DNA from: Prasinococcaceae sp. CCMP 1430
Taxonomy: Eukaryota > Prasinodermophyta > Palmophyllophyceae > Prasinococcales > Prasinococcaceae
DNA length: 64,000 nt
Assembly: GCA_013416795.1 (NCBI GenBank)
Contig: RQSC01000028.1
Span: 276,480-340,479 of the forward strand
Direction: 5' to 3'
In this document: piece by piece, positions 10,395 through 20,182 of the stretch
Layout of the letters: each line of letters begins with the position of its first letter
Numbering within the stretch: position 1 is the first letter of the stretch
The notes under the pieces: model-generated
Databases searched by the model: none
What the model was told of the DNA's origin: nothing
The model's input: the letters and a program-made list of their open reading frames with translations, nothing else
Translations under genes and position numbers: made by a program

Positions 10395-12878
10395 ATGGCC
10401 ATGGCGCGCGTGCTCAACGTCGCCGAGAAGCCGAGCGTGGCCAAGGAGGTGAGCCGCGTCCTCAGCAACGGCGGGGCTCGCTCGTCGCCCGGGAGGTCGC
10501 AGTACAACACCGTCTGGGAGTTCCCACTCAACCTGCGCGGCCAGCAGGTCATCATGGTGTTCACAAACGTGACCGGCCACCTCATGGAGATGGACTTCCC
10601 GACCGCCTATCGGAAGTGGCGATCGTGTGCGGAGGAGCAGCTCTTCACGCTTGACGTGTCGAAGAGCGTGCGCGACGCCAACGCGCGCGTGAAAGACAAT
10701 CTGGTACACCTGGCGCGCTCGTGCGACAGGCTGATGCTGTGGCTCGATTGCGACCGGGAGGGCGAGAACATCGCGTACGAGGTGATCGAAGTGTGCTGCC
10801 GCGCGAAGGCGCCGCTGCGGCACAACATCTCGCGAGCGCACTTCTCGAGTCTCAACCCGCAGGAGCTGTGGCGAGCCGTGCAGGGAGCGCGGGCGCCCGA
10901 CGAGAACCAGGCCAAGGCCGTCGACGCTCGCCAGGAGATCGACTTGCGCGTCGGCGCTGCTTTCACGCGCTTCCAGACCATGCTGCTGCAAAATCGCTTC
11001 GAGTTTCCCGACACCGGGCGCGGGGAGGATCGCGGCCCGTTGCTGTCGTACGGCCCCTGCCAGTTCCCGACGCTTGGATTCCTCGTGGAGCGCCAGTGGG
11101 AGATCGACGCGCACGATGCAGAGGAGTTCTGGGCGATCCGCGTGTCGTACGAGCCGCCGCCCCCCGCGGAGGGCTCGAAGAAGCCGCCGCCGGTGCGATT
11201 CAACTGGCAAAGAGGTCGCTTGTACGATCATCTGGTGGCCGTCATGATCTTCGAGATGTGCGTCGAAAATCCAATGGCGACGGTGGTCAAGGTGGACGAG
11301 CGCGACGAGCACCGGCGCCCGCCGCCGCCGCTGAACACCGTGGCACTGACCAAGCTGGCGTCTACCACCTTTCGCATCAGTGGCAAGAAGTGCATGGACG
11401 AGGCCGAAAAGTTGTACCAGCAAGGCTACATCTCGTACCCGCGCACGGAGACGAACATCTTCAGCCCCGAAACGGACCTCATGGCGATGGTCCAGGGCCT
11501 CGCGGGCGCGCAAGCGCCGTGGGCTAACTACGCGCAGGGGCTCGCCAACGGGCGCTTCGTGTTTCCTCAAGGCGGCGGTGAGACTGACAACGCGCATCCG
11601 CCCATCCATCCGGTGCGCTTCGACAAGCCTCCAGCCAACGCCCCGCGCGAAGCGCAGCAGATTTACGAGCTCGTCTGCCGACACTTCCTGGCGTGCTGCT
11701 CGCCGCCGGCCATGGGCGCTCGCTCAATTGCCGAAATTGATATTGCGGCCGAGCGTTTCACCGCTCGAGGGCTGATGGTCCACGATCGAAGCTTCCTTGA
11801 CGTGTACCCGTACATGCGGTGGTCAGACTCCGCGATGCCCTCGCTGGCTGTCGGTGACACCTTCCAGCCCTCGGAACTGAACCTGGACGAAGGCCAGACG
11901 CAGCCCCCGCCGCTGCTGAGCGAGGCGGACCTCATCTCCCTGATGGATAGCAACGGCATTGGCACCGACGCGACCATGCATGCCCACATCGACACCATCG
12001 TCGAGCGCTCGTACGCTGAGCGCGATCCGAATGGTCGCATGAAACCGACTCGACTGGGCATGGCACTGGTGCAGGCATACGCTGCCCTAGACCTTCAGCT
12101 GTGGAAGCCCTACCTGCGGGCGCAGATGGAGAAAGACCTCAACGATGTGGCCGCTGGCAGGAAGACGAAAGAGTCGGTCACTGATGCCTGCCTGAATTCT
12201 CTGAAGAATGCCTTTCTGAAGGCCAAGTCCGGGAGCCGGGAGCTCGTCAGCGCAGTCGGGGAGGTCTTCGAGCCCAAGCAGGGCGGCGGCGGCGGTCAGG
12301 GGGGAGCAGATGGAGGTGCTGGTCAGCACGTCGGTGGCTGCAAGCTGTGCCAGATGCCGATGCTCTACAAGCACACTGCAAACGGTAGCAGGGTGGTCGG
12401 CTGCACTGGGTACCCGCAGTGCCGCAACTCAGTGTGGCTCCCGAGCTGCGCGACAAAAGTCGAGCTCACCGACCAGCTATGCGAGCACTGCGCGAACGCG
12501 CGTGGCAATGGCCAGGGCAGGCAAGTCTTCATGTTCTCTATGGAGTTCCCGCGGCGCGTGCTTCCACCGCAGTACCGAGACAAGACGGAGTACCTTGGAT
12601 GTGTGCTGTGCAATTCCCGGCTTCGAGAGCTCTGCGACATGGTTGGTGGACCACCCGGGAACGCGGGCGGTGGAGGAGGGGGCGGTCCTGGCGTGAGAAG
12701 CGACGGCGGGGGCAGGGGGCGGGGGCGAGGCCGAAGCCGGAGCGGTCGGATCGGTGGTCGAGGCGGTGGAGGGTCGCGTTCGGGGCAATACGGAGGCAGC
12801 GCTGCAGGCGCGTCGAGCAGCACGTGCTTCAAATGTGGGCAGTCGGGCCACTTCGCTGCCGACTGCCCCAATGCCTGA
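10395..12878 (+). CDS. TOP3A: DNA topoisomerase III alpha
   Basis: Single exon, 827 aa. It begins MAMARVLNVAEKPSVAKEV, the Toprim start of type IA topoisomerases. Then come WLDCDREGENIAYEV (metal-binding DxD in Toprim), a decatenation region, GYISYPRTETN with the catalytic Tyr, and SEADLISLMDSNGIGTDATM. The C-terminal part has one four-Cys topoisomerase zinc motif (CKLCQMPM...GCTGYPQCRNS), a second CxxC pair cluster, an RGG/RS-rich stretch and a final CCHC knuckle (CFKCGQSGHFAADC). TOP3 alpha works with a RecQ helicase and RMI1 to dissolve double Holliday junctions. The RGG plus CCHC tail suggests extra single-stranded nucleic-acid binding. ATG 10395 was chosen over 10401 only because it comes first. 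Confidence 0.95.
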   Translation: MAMARVLNVAEKPSVAKEVSRVLSNGGARSSPGRSQYNTVWEFPLNLRGQQVIMVFTNVTGHLMEMDFPTAYRKWRSCAEEQLFTLDVSKSVRDANARVKDNLVHLARSCDRLMLWLDCDREGENIAYEVIEVCCRAKAPLRHNISRAHFSSLNPQELWRAVQGARAPDENQAKAVDARQEIDLRVGAAFTRFQTMLLQNRFEFPDTGRGEDRGPLLSYGPCQFPTLGFLVERQWEIDAHDAEEFWAIRVSYEPPPPAEGSKKPPPVRFNWQRGRLYDHLVAVMIFEMCVENPMATVVKVDERDEHRRPPPPLNTVALTKLASTTFRISGKKCMDEAEKLYQQGYISYPRTETNIFSPETDLMAMVQGLAGAQAPWANYAQGLANGRFVFPQGGGETDNAHPPIHPVRFDKPPANAPREAQQIYELVCRHFLACCSPPAMGARSIAEIDIAAERFTARGLMVHDRSFLDVYPYMRWSDSAMPSLAVGDTFQPSELNLDEGQTQPPPLLSEADLISLMDSNGIGTDATMHAHIDTIVERSYAERDPNGRMKPTRLGMALVQAYAALDLQLWKPYLRAQMEKDLNDVAAGRKTKESVTDACLNSLKNAFLKAKSGSRELVSAVGEVFEPKQGGGGGQGGADGGAGQHVGGCKLCQMPMLYKHTANGSRVVGCTGYPQCRNSVWLPSCATKVELTDQLCEHCANARGNGQGRQVFMFSMEFPRRVLPPQYRDKTEYLGCVLCNSRLRELCDMVGGPPGNAGGGGGGGPGVRSDGGGRGRGRGRSRSGRIGGRGGGGSRSGQYGGSAAGASSSTCFKCGQSGHFAADCPNA

Positions 12879-12989
12879 CGCTCGTGCGCTGGAGAACAGG
12901 GCACGCCGCGGCGACTGTGTTGCGGCGCGCCGCTTGTACACGTGTACACGTATTAATTACTTTGATTTGGATCGACCGTCCGCGGGGAT

Positions 12990-14969
12990 TCACTCGAGCA
13001 CCCAGCCCTGCTCGGCGTCGTGCAGTGCCGCCGCATCCTTCCAACCCTGGAACTGCTCGCGGCGGCTGAGGACCCACTCGGCCGACTCCTTGAGCGTGCG
13101 CGGGGTATCTGGGCATTTGGACATGCACACCTGCTCCCCGACGACGCCGCCAGGCATGCCCGGAGTACGCGTCCAGCAGCTCTGCCAGCAAGGCATCAGC
13201 GCCTCGCTCGTTTCCAGGCCGTTTTGCTTTTCCTTGTTCGGGATGTTCCAGATGAGCGCGCCGCCGTACGCCCACGTGCGCTCGCACGTGTACTGGCGAG
13301 CCGCCGGGCGATACTTCCACGGGTGATCGGGCCAACAACCAAACACCGTGTGCCACTCCCCATGGTCGCTCAGGCACCCCACGCAGTACTCGTCCGCGCC
13401 AATGCAGTTAAGGCTGGTATGCTTGCACTTGACGCTTGGCTCCTCCATCTGCGCGTCCATCGCCGCAGCCATCGCGGCCGACTGCTCACGCAAGGCGGCC
13501 ACACGGATGGCCATGTCGGGCCCCGCCGCCTCCAGCCGTTTCTGGAACACACGTGAGGCGGCTGCGTATATTTTGGTATCGAGCTTGACTGCATTGCGAA
13601 TACGGCCCATGATGGCATTGGCCTCCTCCTTACGCTCCGGCGTGACTTCGACGTCCGGCAGCAGCCCATGCTCGCCTTCCGGTGAGTTGCCGTCTATCAC
13701 CACGAACGGCTGTGGCTGCACGCACATGTCCATCGACCAGTTCCCCGCGCGGTCGCGCAGCGCCGGCAGACAGCCATGCTGGTTGCACGCATTACGGCGC
13801 ACGGCAGCGATCATAGCCGGTGTCATCTTTTGGTCCTTTGCGTACCGGCGCTGGACGGCGTCAACCTCGCGCGAGGTTTTGGATTGCAGGTTGACGGCGC
13901 GCTGGAACTGCAGATCAGCGCGAGCCTCGTCGGACACATCCTTGTCCGGCGCGACATAGCTGCGCTTGTCTTTCTTCGTGAGCGAGCCTGCACCATGCCT
14001 CACGTTGGTGGCGACGTACCCCACGTGCTGCAGGCCTATTTCGTCCGCGAGTAGCAAAACGCTCTCGTCGAACTTCTCCATCACACCCACGAAGTCGTAC
14101 ATCGAGAGCACCCCCAGAGCGAGTCGCTGCATGTACTCCGAGCCCTCCTCATGAAAGGACTGAATGCCGGATTCGTGGGTAAGGTCGCCACCAGCGCGCC
14201 AGAAGTGATCCGCACCGACGATCATGCGCGTCTGGATGTTCGGCAGAGGCTCCCACATGCACAGCGGCACCGATCCGGCGACCCAGTGCTGGTGCCACGA
14301 CAGGTACAGATCGACCGGGTCGCGCACCATCGACACGATCTTCACGTCGCAGCGCCCGCGGAGCAGTTCCTTGAGCCCGAGCACGTCCGGCAGCACACGC
14401 GTCGCGATTGACTGCTCTGCGCCCTTGCCGTGCACCTCGACAAGCATACGGAAGTCCTTGAGTGCGTTCTCCTCCGCAGGCGCCTCCGCGGCCGCGCGCA
14501 CGCGTGCGAGGAACGCGTACCACATGATGTCACGGCCTGTGGACGGCGCATAGGAGAAGAAATCCCACTCGCCCCACTGCGACTGCCTCTGCATCAGAGC
14601 GCGTAGCGTCGTACCGCCCGTCTTCTCGAGGTGGTGGAGCACCACCACTGAGCACTCTGGCAGCGGCGTGTTGACGATCTTGATCTCGCTGTTGCCTGCC
14701 AGGCCAGAGTAGCGCTCGCCCGACGGCGCGCGCTCCTCGCGCGCACCCGTGGCCAACCCCAGGCCCATACCCTCGTCGTGCTCGCGAAAGGCCGCCGCGT
14801 CCGCTTCTGCGAGCCTGCGCGCGCCCGCGCCATGCTCAACGCCGGCTTCGGCGCCGCCCTCGCCCAGCACGCGTGCTGCGCCCGCACCACGGGCGACCAG
14901 CAACGGTGGAGCGCAAGCGGCGACCGCCAGCAGCGCGAGCGCGGGCAGGACGGCGCGTGGCGGCGCCAT
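12990..14969 (-). CDS. Secreted/Golgi sulfotransferase-like protein, Cys-rich C-terminus
   Basis: Single exon, 659 aa from ATG 14969, which directly precedes a signal-peptide-like segment (VLPALALLAVAACAPPLLVA). The sulfotransferase core holds VVLHHLEKTGGTTLRALM, the 5'-phosphosulfate-binding loop of the carbohydrate sulfotransferase group (HxxKTGGTxL), and KIVSMVRDPVDLYLSWHQ, the 3'-phosphate site with Arg and downstream Ser. The last 150 residues have many Cys (CVGC, CERTW, CWQSCW, CMSKC), probably a disulfide-bonded lumenal domain. It likely sulfates glycans in the Golgi using PAPS. The stop lies 112 bp from the TOP3 stop (convergent). Confidence 0.8.
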   Translation of the reverse strand: MAPPRAVLPALALLAVAACAPPLLVARGAGAARVLGEGGAEAGVEHGAGARRLAEADAAAFREHDEGMGLGLATGAREERAPSGERYSGLAGNSEIKIVNTPLPECSVVVLHHLEKTGGTTLRALMQRQSQWGEWDFFSYAPSTGRDIMWYAFLARVRAAAEAPAEENALKDFRMLVEVHGKGAEQSIATRVLPDVLGLKELLRGRCDVKIVSMVRDPVDLYLSWHQHWVAGSVPLCMWEPLPNIQTRMIVGADHFWRAGGDLTHESGIQSFHEEGSEYMQRLALGVLSMYDFVGVMEKFDESVLLLADEIGLQHVGYVATNVRHGAGSLTKKDKRSYVAPDKDVSDEARADLQFQRAVNLQSKTSREVDAVQRRYAKDQKMTPAMIAAVRRNACNQHGCLPALRDRAGNWSMDMCVQPQPFVVIDGNSPEGEHGLLPDVEVTPERKEEANAIMGRIRNAVKLDTKIYAAASRVFQKRLEAAGPDMAIRVAALREQSAAMAAAMDAQMEEPSVKCKHTSLNCIGADEYCVGCLSDHGEWHTVFGCWPDHPWKYRPAARQYTCERTWAYGGALIWNIPNKEKQNGLETSEALMPCWQSCWTRTPGMPGGVVGEQVCMSKCPDTPRTLKESAEWVLSRREQFQGWKDAAALHDAEQGWVLE

Positions 14970-15522
14970 ATCCCCCCACCCCACCCCACCCCACCGCACC
15001 CCACCCCGCCCCGCGCAACGGGAGGGGCGGCGATGGGTGGATGGTGGATGGGGAGTGAGGGGCAGCCGCCGCGTTGGCGCGTGCAGTGTGGCCGGCGGCG
15101 ATCTGCGGCCTGAACTTCAGAACTCTGTCCTGCTCCACACACCCTGCTGCTCCGCGCGGGAGCGCAACGGCGCCACACCCGCGCTGCCCCGGCGCCCCAC
15201 CCGTGCTGCACCGCGCCGCGCCACCACGACCGTGCGCGCTGCCGCCCAATCGGCCGGCGCGCGCGGGTGGGGGCGAGCGCGTGGGCGGCACTGGTTCGGT
15301 GAGGGAGGGGCGGGCGGTGGGGGCGCGCCCCCAACGGTGCACCTGCGCCGCGGCCAGTGGATACGCACGGCGCCCGTGCCAGCCGTGGCCAAGGCGAGGG
15401 GTGGCTGGTGATAGCGGCGACGGTGAGTAGCAGCGGCGACGACGCAGCTGCGACGGTGGTGGCAGGAGGGTCGACCGGGGGGGAGAGGGCCATCTACGAT
15501 GTCAACCTGGACCATAACTTGT

Positions 15523-15572
<50 letters not shown>

Positions 15573-15580
15573 GAAGGAGG
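14970..15580. other. Divergent intergenic region with low complexity
   Basis: About 610 bp between the sulfotransferase (minus) and the DHHC gene (plus). It contains CCCCACCCCAC-type tandem runs at 14966-15010, GC-rich unique sequence, and the long G tract at its right end. An open plus frame just left of the tract reads ERAIYDVNLDHNLW and could be an N-terminal coding piece that lost frame in the tract; otherwise no gene is supported. Confidence 0.4.
15523..15571 (+). repeat. Homopolymer tract of 49 G
   Basis: Forty-nine consecutive G, interrupted by nothing, ending 9 bp before the ATG of the palmitoyltransferase. The tract would be G-quadruplex forming on the plus strand and is likely length-unstable, in the cell or in sequencing. 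Confidence 0.95.
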
Positions 15581-16603
15581 ATGGGCGGGTATGACCTGTT
15601 CAAGTACTTCCGCCCGCTCAAAGCCATTGGCAGTCTGATGATCCTGCTCGTGCTGGGCATCGTGGGAGTCAACTACCACTCGATAGTCGTGCGCAGCAAC
15701 AGCTACGGGCAGGCCGCGCTTGGTCATGCGACGGCCGCCAGCGGGGCTGCTTCGCTCGGCCGCGCGGGCTCGGCGGCGCTGGTTTTAGTCTTCCACCTGC
15801 TGGTGGGCATGCTCCTGTGGTGCTACTTCTCGGCGGTGTTTGCGGACAACTCGGTGCCCGCTGGCTGGCTGCCTGACGAGGCCTTCACCGAGGATGGCGA
15901 GCGGCTCGAGGGAGCCGCCATCGCGCGGTACCCCGACCCGAAGCGTTTGTACAACCGCCACGGGCGCGTGCGCTTCTGCCGCAAGTGCCGTGAGTTCAAG
16001 CCTCCGCGCTCGCACCACTGCTCGATCTGCGGCAAGTGCGTGCTCAAGATGGACCACCACTGCATCTGGGTAGTGAACTGCGTGGGCAACGCCAACTACA
16101 AGGCGTTCCTGCTCTTCCTCTTCTATACACTCGTCACATGCACGTACGCCTTCGCCGCGCTGCTGCCGGACGTGCTCGATTCGTTCGGAAGCAGCCCGAA
16201 GGGCGGTGGGATGCAGGACGGCAACATGGCCGGTCCGTTCCTCGCGGCGGTGCTCGACATAGCATTCGTGCTGGCCGTCACGGGTTTCATAATCATGCAC
16301 TTCGGCCTCGTGCGCGCCAACACAACCACTATTGAGAGCTTCGAGAAGCTCACACCAGGCCGGCGGTGGATGTACGACGTTGGCGCGCAGCGTAATTGGG
16401 AACAGGTGATGGGCGCGCGACGCGCGTGGTGGCTCGTGCCCTGCTACTCGCCGCACGACCGCGCCGCGCACGCCGAAGTGCGCTCAGGCCTCGACTTCCC
16501 CGTGGCAATGCTATCCGAAGGAATGGAGGGCACGGCGGGCTCCGGCGCGGACATCGAAGCTGGTGCGGGCGGCAGCGTGCGCTCTCGCAACTCAAACTTG
16601 TAG
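15581..16603 (+). CDS. DHHC-type protein S-palmitoyltransferase
   Basis: 340 aa. Two N-terminal transmembrane helices (around AIGSLMILLVLGIVGV and ALVLVFHLLVGMLLWCYF) precede the Cys-rich domain RFCRKCREFKPPRSHHCSIC, then CVLKMDHHCIWVVNCVGNAN with the catalytic DHHC. Two further helices follow, then the TTxE-type motif (NTTTIESFE) after the last helix. The acyltransferase attaches palmitate to Cys of target proteins at Golgi or plasma membrane. Closest in layout to ZDHHC15/20 and plant PAT13/14 types. The Met at 15581 starts immediately after the 49-G tract; the tract makes the true 5' end uncertain. Convergent with the proteasome gene, 224 bp away. Confidence 0.92.
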   Translation: MGGYDLFKYFRPLKAIGSLMILLVLGIVGVNYHSIVVRSNSYGQAALGHATAASGAASLGRAGSAALVLVFHLLVGMLLWCYFSAVFADNSVPAGWLPDEAFTEDGERLEGAAIARYPDPKRLYNRHGRVRFCRKCREFKPPRSHHCSICGKCVLKMDHHCIWVVNCVGNANYKAFLLFLFYTLVTCTYAFAALLPDVLDSFGSSPKGGGMQDGNMAGPFLAAVLDIAFVLAVTGFIIMHFGLVRANTTTIESFEKLTPGRRWMYDVGAQRNWEQVMGARRAWWLVPCYSPHDRAAHAEVRSGLDFPVAMLSEGMEGTAGSGADIEAGAGGSVRSRNSNL

Positions 16604-16827
16604 ATCTATTCTCGCAATGGCAGCGGGCGCCGCATGTTGCCTCGCGCCATCTTGTAAACAATTAATCGGCGTGGCGTCGAGCTCTGCAGGCGCAGCGCAG
16701 TGCGTCGCGAGAGCGCAGGTCGTGCCGAGGACGTGGCGCGCTCGCGCCTGGTCGCTCATCGGTGTGTTTATCGTACGTGCGGCAGAGGGCGTGCCGGCGA
16801 ATGCAGGCGCGCGCGTTGGGGCGCCCC

Positions 16828-17939
16828 CTATCGCTTCATGACCTCTTGCGGGTAGAAGCGGAAGTGCAGGTCGGCCACGTCATCGCCATGCACCTTCGTC
16901 CAGCCCTCCTCTGTCACGTGATAGACGCTCACAGTGCCACCCGAGTACGCGTCGCGGTACGTCGCGTGGTAGATGGAACGCTGCCCCAGCTTGATCGCGT
17001 CCTCCACGCTCATGTCGTAGTCGTAGCCGCGGTCGAGCACGCCATAGGCGTATGTGCTGCCGGATCCCACGGAAAAGCGCTGCCCCTTGATGCGAGATCC
17101 GTCGCTGTCGACGTAGTACAGCCCGGGACCGTCCGGATCCCACCCCGCCACCATTGTGCCCATGCTCAGCCCCTTGCCGCGGTACGAGTACAGCGTGTTC
17201 GCCAGCAGCTTCGACGCCGCGCCCACCGTGATGCGCTTCTTGTGCGCGAGCTCGTGCAGACGGCACTGGGTACCCAGGTTGCGCTGCCAGTACTGGCAGT
17301 CGGCGGCACCGCCGGCCATGGTGCCCAGCAGGTAGGGGTTGATCTCGATGACCTTCTTCACAGTCTGCGACGAGATCGACGGGCCCTGCGACGCGCGCGA
17401 GTCCACCGCGATGATCACGCCGCCCTGGAAGATGAAGCCCAGCGTGGTCGTGCCATGGGCCGGCTTGACATAGTTGATCACCTCGCGCTCGAAGGCGTCC
17501 TGGGAGTCGAGCTGTTGTGCCGACGCCGGCGCACGCATGTGCCACGCAGCGGAAGCGGTGCGCGCGCGCGCGCGCGCGTCAGATCCCCGCACACAGGCCG
17601 CGGCGCCAGCGCTCGCCGCATGCTTGGCGCGAGCGCGCGCGGGCTGGTTGGGGCGGGGCGCGGGAAATAGATCGCTCGCGTGCGCCCCATCTCACTGAGC
17701 CGCGGGCGGCGCCGTCCCACACCGCGTTCGGTGCGCATCCCCCGGCGCGCGCTCGCCACGGCGCACGCGCTCGTCTTGCGCTTCGGCGGCGATCCCGCCG
17801 GCGCCGCCTCCGCCTCCGCCACCGGCTTCGGCTTCGGCTTCGGCGCGGCCGCGGGCGCCTGCGCCGCAGGCTTCTTTGCGAAGAAGGACATGATCGAGCG
17901 CTGCCCCGGCTTGGCGCCGCCGCCCTTCGAGGCCGGCAT
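16828..17939 (-). CDS. PSMB5: 20S proteasome subunit beta type-5, with possible PIP-box leader exon
   Basis: Core exon 17511..16828 (227 aa) is a clear beta5 subunit. It has AHGTTTLGF with the catalytic Thr after Gly, [51 protein letters not shown] and [11 protein letters not shown]. Beta5 carries chymotrypsin-like activity. The acceptor (cacaacag|CTC) shows an upstream exon is needed. The only good same-strand candidate is 17939..17760, which encodes MPASKGGG...[11 protein letters not shown] and a KPKPKP stretch and offers a phase-0 donor (GCC|gtggcg). If joined, the cleaved propeptide holds a PCNA-interaction motif. The catalytic domain is certain; the leader exon is inferred and might belong to a separate gene. 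Confidence 0.85.
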
Positions 17940-18166
17940 CGCTGCCGCCGGGGGGCTTGCGGCGGGGAAGCGGAAGGGTGGCGACGAGGAAGAGGCTCGC
18001 GATGGGAAGGAGGAGAGGGGAGAGGAGGGCGCGGGACGTGTGCGCGCGCGCGCGCGTGCGCGTGTGCGAGCGAGCGAGCGCCGTAGGCGACAGGGGAGGG
18101 AGGGCCGTAGAGGCAGGCAGGCAGTCGACACAAGGGGGGGCGGGCTCGCGAGCGCACGGGGCGGGC

Positions 18167-18595
18167 ATGGCGATGGATGCCGGCGAGGCTACTGCGCTAT
18201 GCGATGAGATGGATGCGGCGCTGGGTGCGCTGATGCCCGCGACGGGGGCCGCCGCCGACGCGCTGCGCGCCGACACCGAGGCGCGTCGCTTCTTCGCAGC
18301 GGCACGCGCACTGCGGCTCGCACTCGTGCGCGCGCGTGCTGCGGCGGCTGTCGACAGCGTGGCGGCGCTCGAGGACGAGGTGGCAGGGCTGCGCGCAGAC
18401 CTGGACGAGGGCAAGGCCATCGTCGAGCGCAGACGAGCTGATGCCGCGCGCTGGAGGGGCATGCTAGAGGGCGCGCGGGGCGATGTTCAGAAGGCCTCGC
18501 GTCTCGCTCCCTCCGCAGGCAGCAGCGAGGGCGCCGATGGCGCCGACCCGAAGGCTGAAGCAGACGCGGATAATGAAGCCATGGCACTAGGGTAG
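18167..18595 (+). CDS. Small coiled-coil protein, possibly Mediator MED28-like
   Basis: 142 aa, single exon, highly Ala-rich with a long amphipathic helix from about residue 30 to 105 (ALRLALVRARAAAAVDSV, then LEDEVAGLRADLDEGKAIVE, then RWRGMLEGARGDVQKA), followed by an acidic tail. The order Leu-rich helix, E-K-x-x-ΦxRRRxxxxRWxxxL recalls the C-terminal helix of Mediator subunit 28, but the match is short and I would not name it on that basis. The ATG lies 228 bp from the start of the PIP-box exon on the other strand. Confidence 0.5.
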   Translation: MAMDAGEATALCDEMDAALGALMPATGAAADALRADTEARRFFAAARALRLALVRARAAAAVDSVAALEDEVAGLRADLDEGKAIVERRRADAARWRGMLEGARGDVQKASRLAPSAGSSEGADGADPKAEADADNEAMALG

Positions 18596-18867
18596 GCGCG
18601 CTCTAAAGCGCGTCGACAAGGCCCTCCTCGGCTCCGACACGGACTCTCGTAATATGTCAGCGATGTGATGATATATGCGTGGTGATGCCACAGCTGCACG
18701 CACGTGCTTTAGCGGGCGAGCTGCGGCGAGAGTGCAGGCACGCTCTCCAGCGCGCGCGCACATGCGAGCGCGCATGCGCACACTGGCGCGCCCCAGCGCG
18801 CGCGATCGCTTGACTGCCACGGGCGTTGGCGCCCTTTTCCCCCATCCCGCCGAACCCCTCCTTTCGC

Positions 18868-19756
18868 TCACTTCCTGGTGATTACATCCCGCACACGCAA
18901 CATGACGGACTCGTCGTCGAGCTCCGTCGTGTCGGTCGCCTGCATCTCGAGTGATACGCCCTGGAAGGTGCCCTTGAAAGCGTCCTTCGAGGACGCGTAC
19001 AGCATTTTCTGCTTGATGCGCGCACTGTCCGGATTGTACAATGCGAACACGATCTTGTCGAAGCGGCACTCGTCCTTGTTAATGTACACCTTGTCCAGCA
19101 CAGCGAAGCGGGGCTGGTCGTCCGGCAGCGCCGCGAGGAAATCCTCGTGGCTGCTGTCTGGCCCGCCCGCCGTGTCGATGACCTTGGGGCGCGCGCACCA
19201 CGCCGTCGTGCGAGCGTGCGAGTCAGCACGGAGGGCGGGCGAGGAACAGAGTATGCACTGCCGGACTGGTGCTTGCGAGCGCCGCTACCGCGGGTGGCAG
19301 CGCGCGCGCGTTGGTATCGCTGACCTGGACCGCCACGTACCGTCATCCCCAGCTGCTGGTCGACCTTGTAGATGATCCACTTGAACGCCTTGCGCTTCTT
19401 CATCATGTCGAAGGCCTGCACGCACTCGGCGCACGTCTGCACACCCGAGACGCTCTTCCCCGAGGACGACACCGGCGACTTGTCGTTCGGTATGTCGATG
19501 GGCGGCGGCGCCGTCCCCGTGTGCGAGGGCGCAACGGGCGTGGCTGCTGGTTCTGGCGCGGGTGCGGGCTTGGGCGGCGGAGGGGCGGGGGAGGCCAAGG
19601 CCAAGGAACTTCTGGTGGGGGCGCCTGCGCGGGCGCCCCGCCGAGCGCGCCGGCGAACTTCTCGGCGACCTCGGCGCGCTCGCCGTCCGTCAGGCCGAGG
19701 TCGCCGATCACGTCGGCGAGCGCCAGCGCCAGCGCGACGGCCTTCTCGCACGACAT
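18868..19756 (-). CDS. ADF/cofilin actin-depolymerising protein with N-terminal extension
   Basis: Terminal exon 19182..18868 and middle exon ending at 19341 join in phase 0 (ATGACG|gtacgt...ccccaag|GTC). They give SGVQTCAECVQAFDMMKKRK, then WIIYKVDQQ, PRFAVLDKVYIN, FALYNPDSARIKQKMLYASS and KDAFKGTFQG, the actin-binding long helix of ADF/cofilin. It severs and depolymerises actin filaments. Before the domain is a Pro/Ala-rich linker of about 50 residues. A likely first exon starts at ATG 19756 (MSCEKAVALALALADVIGDL). Its frame differs from the middle exon and no well-formed intron was found to bridge them, so the 5' structure is unsettled. The 3' stop is at 18868. Confidence 0.78.
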
Positions 19757-20182
19757 GGCCGCGAAGGGTGGAGGCGGGGGGGGGCGCCCGCCGCGCGCTG
19801 TGGCTGCGTCGCGCGCGCGAGAGAGAGATTGCCATCAGACAATTTTCGAACCGCGGGACGCGCGCCGCGCGCCGCGCGCGCTCGCCAGGTCAAAACCAAT
19901 TGCGCTTGCGCTTGACGCGAAGCTGTGGACAAAGATGGGCAGTATTATGTGGCGGGCCCGTGTAGGCTGGCCTGCGTAGTGAGCGGGCAAGGCGTGCTCC
20001 CGTGCGACCCCGTAGCCCCCTGGGCGCGTCGGCCGCCGCCTTCGCGTGCGCCGCAGGCCGTTAGCTGACGCGGGCGAGGGAGGTGGGGGGATGGGAGGGC
20101 GCGTGGGACCCACTCCGAGAGACGCGTTTCCTATAAGCTACTCTCGCCCTGGCCAAAGCCACCGGTGTGCAGGTTCGAGGAC
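19757..20182. other. Intergenic region between cofilin and AP2 genes
   Basis: About 425 bp between two minus-strand genes, presumably holding the cofilin promoter and the AP2 gene 3' end. It is less GC-rich around 19900-19960 (GATGGGCAGTATTATGTGG). No RNA gene or coding frame is supported. Confidence 0.35.

Noticed and set aside
17478-18131. Complete DNA ligase I gene at the PIP-box exon
   Set aside because: Only the N-terminal PIP box is present; no ligase adenylation or OB-fold motifs follow on this strand.
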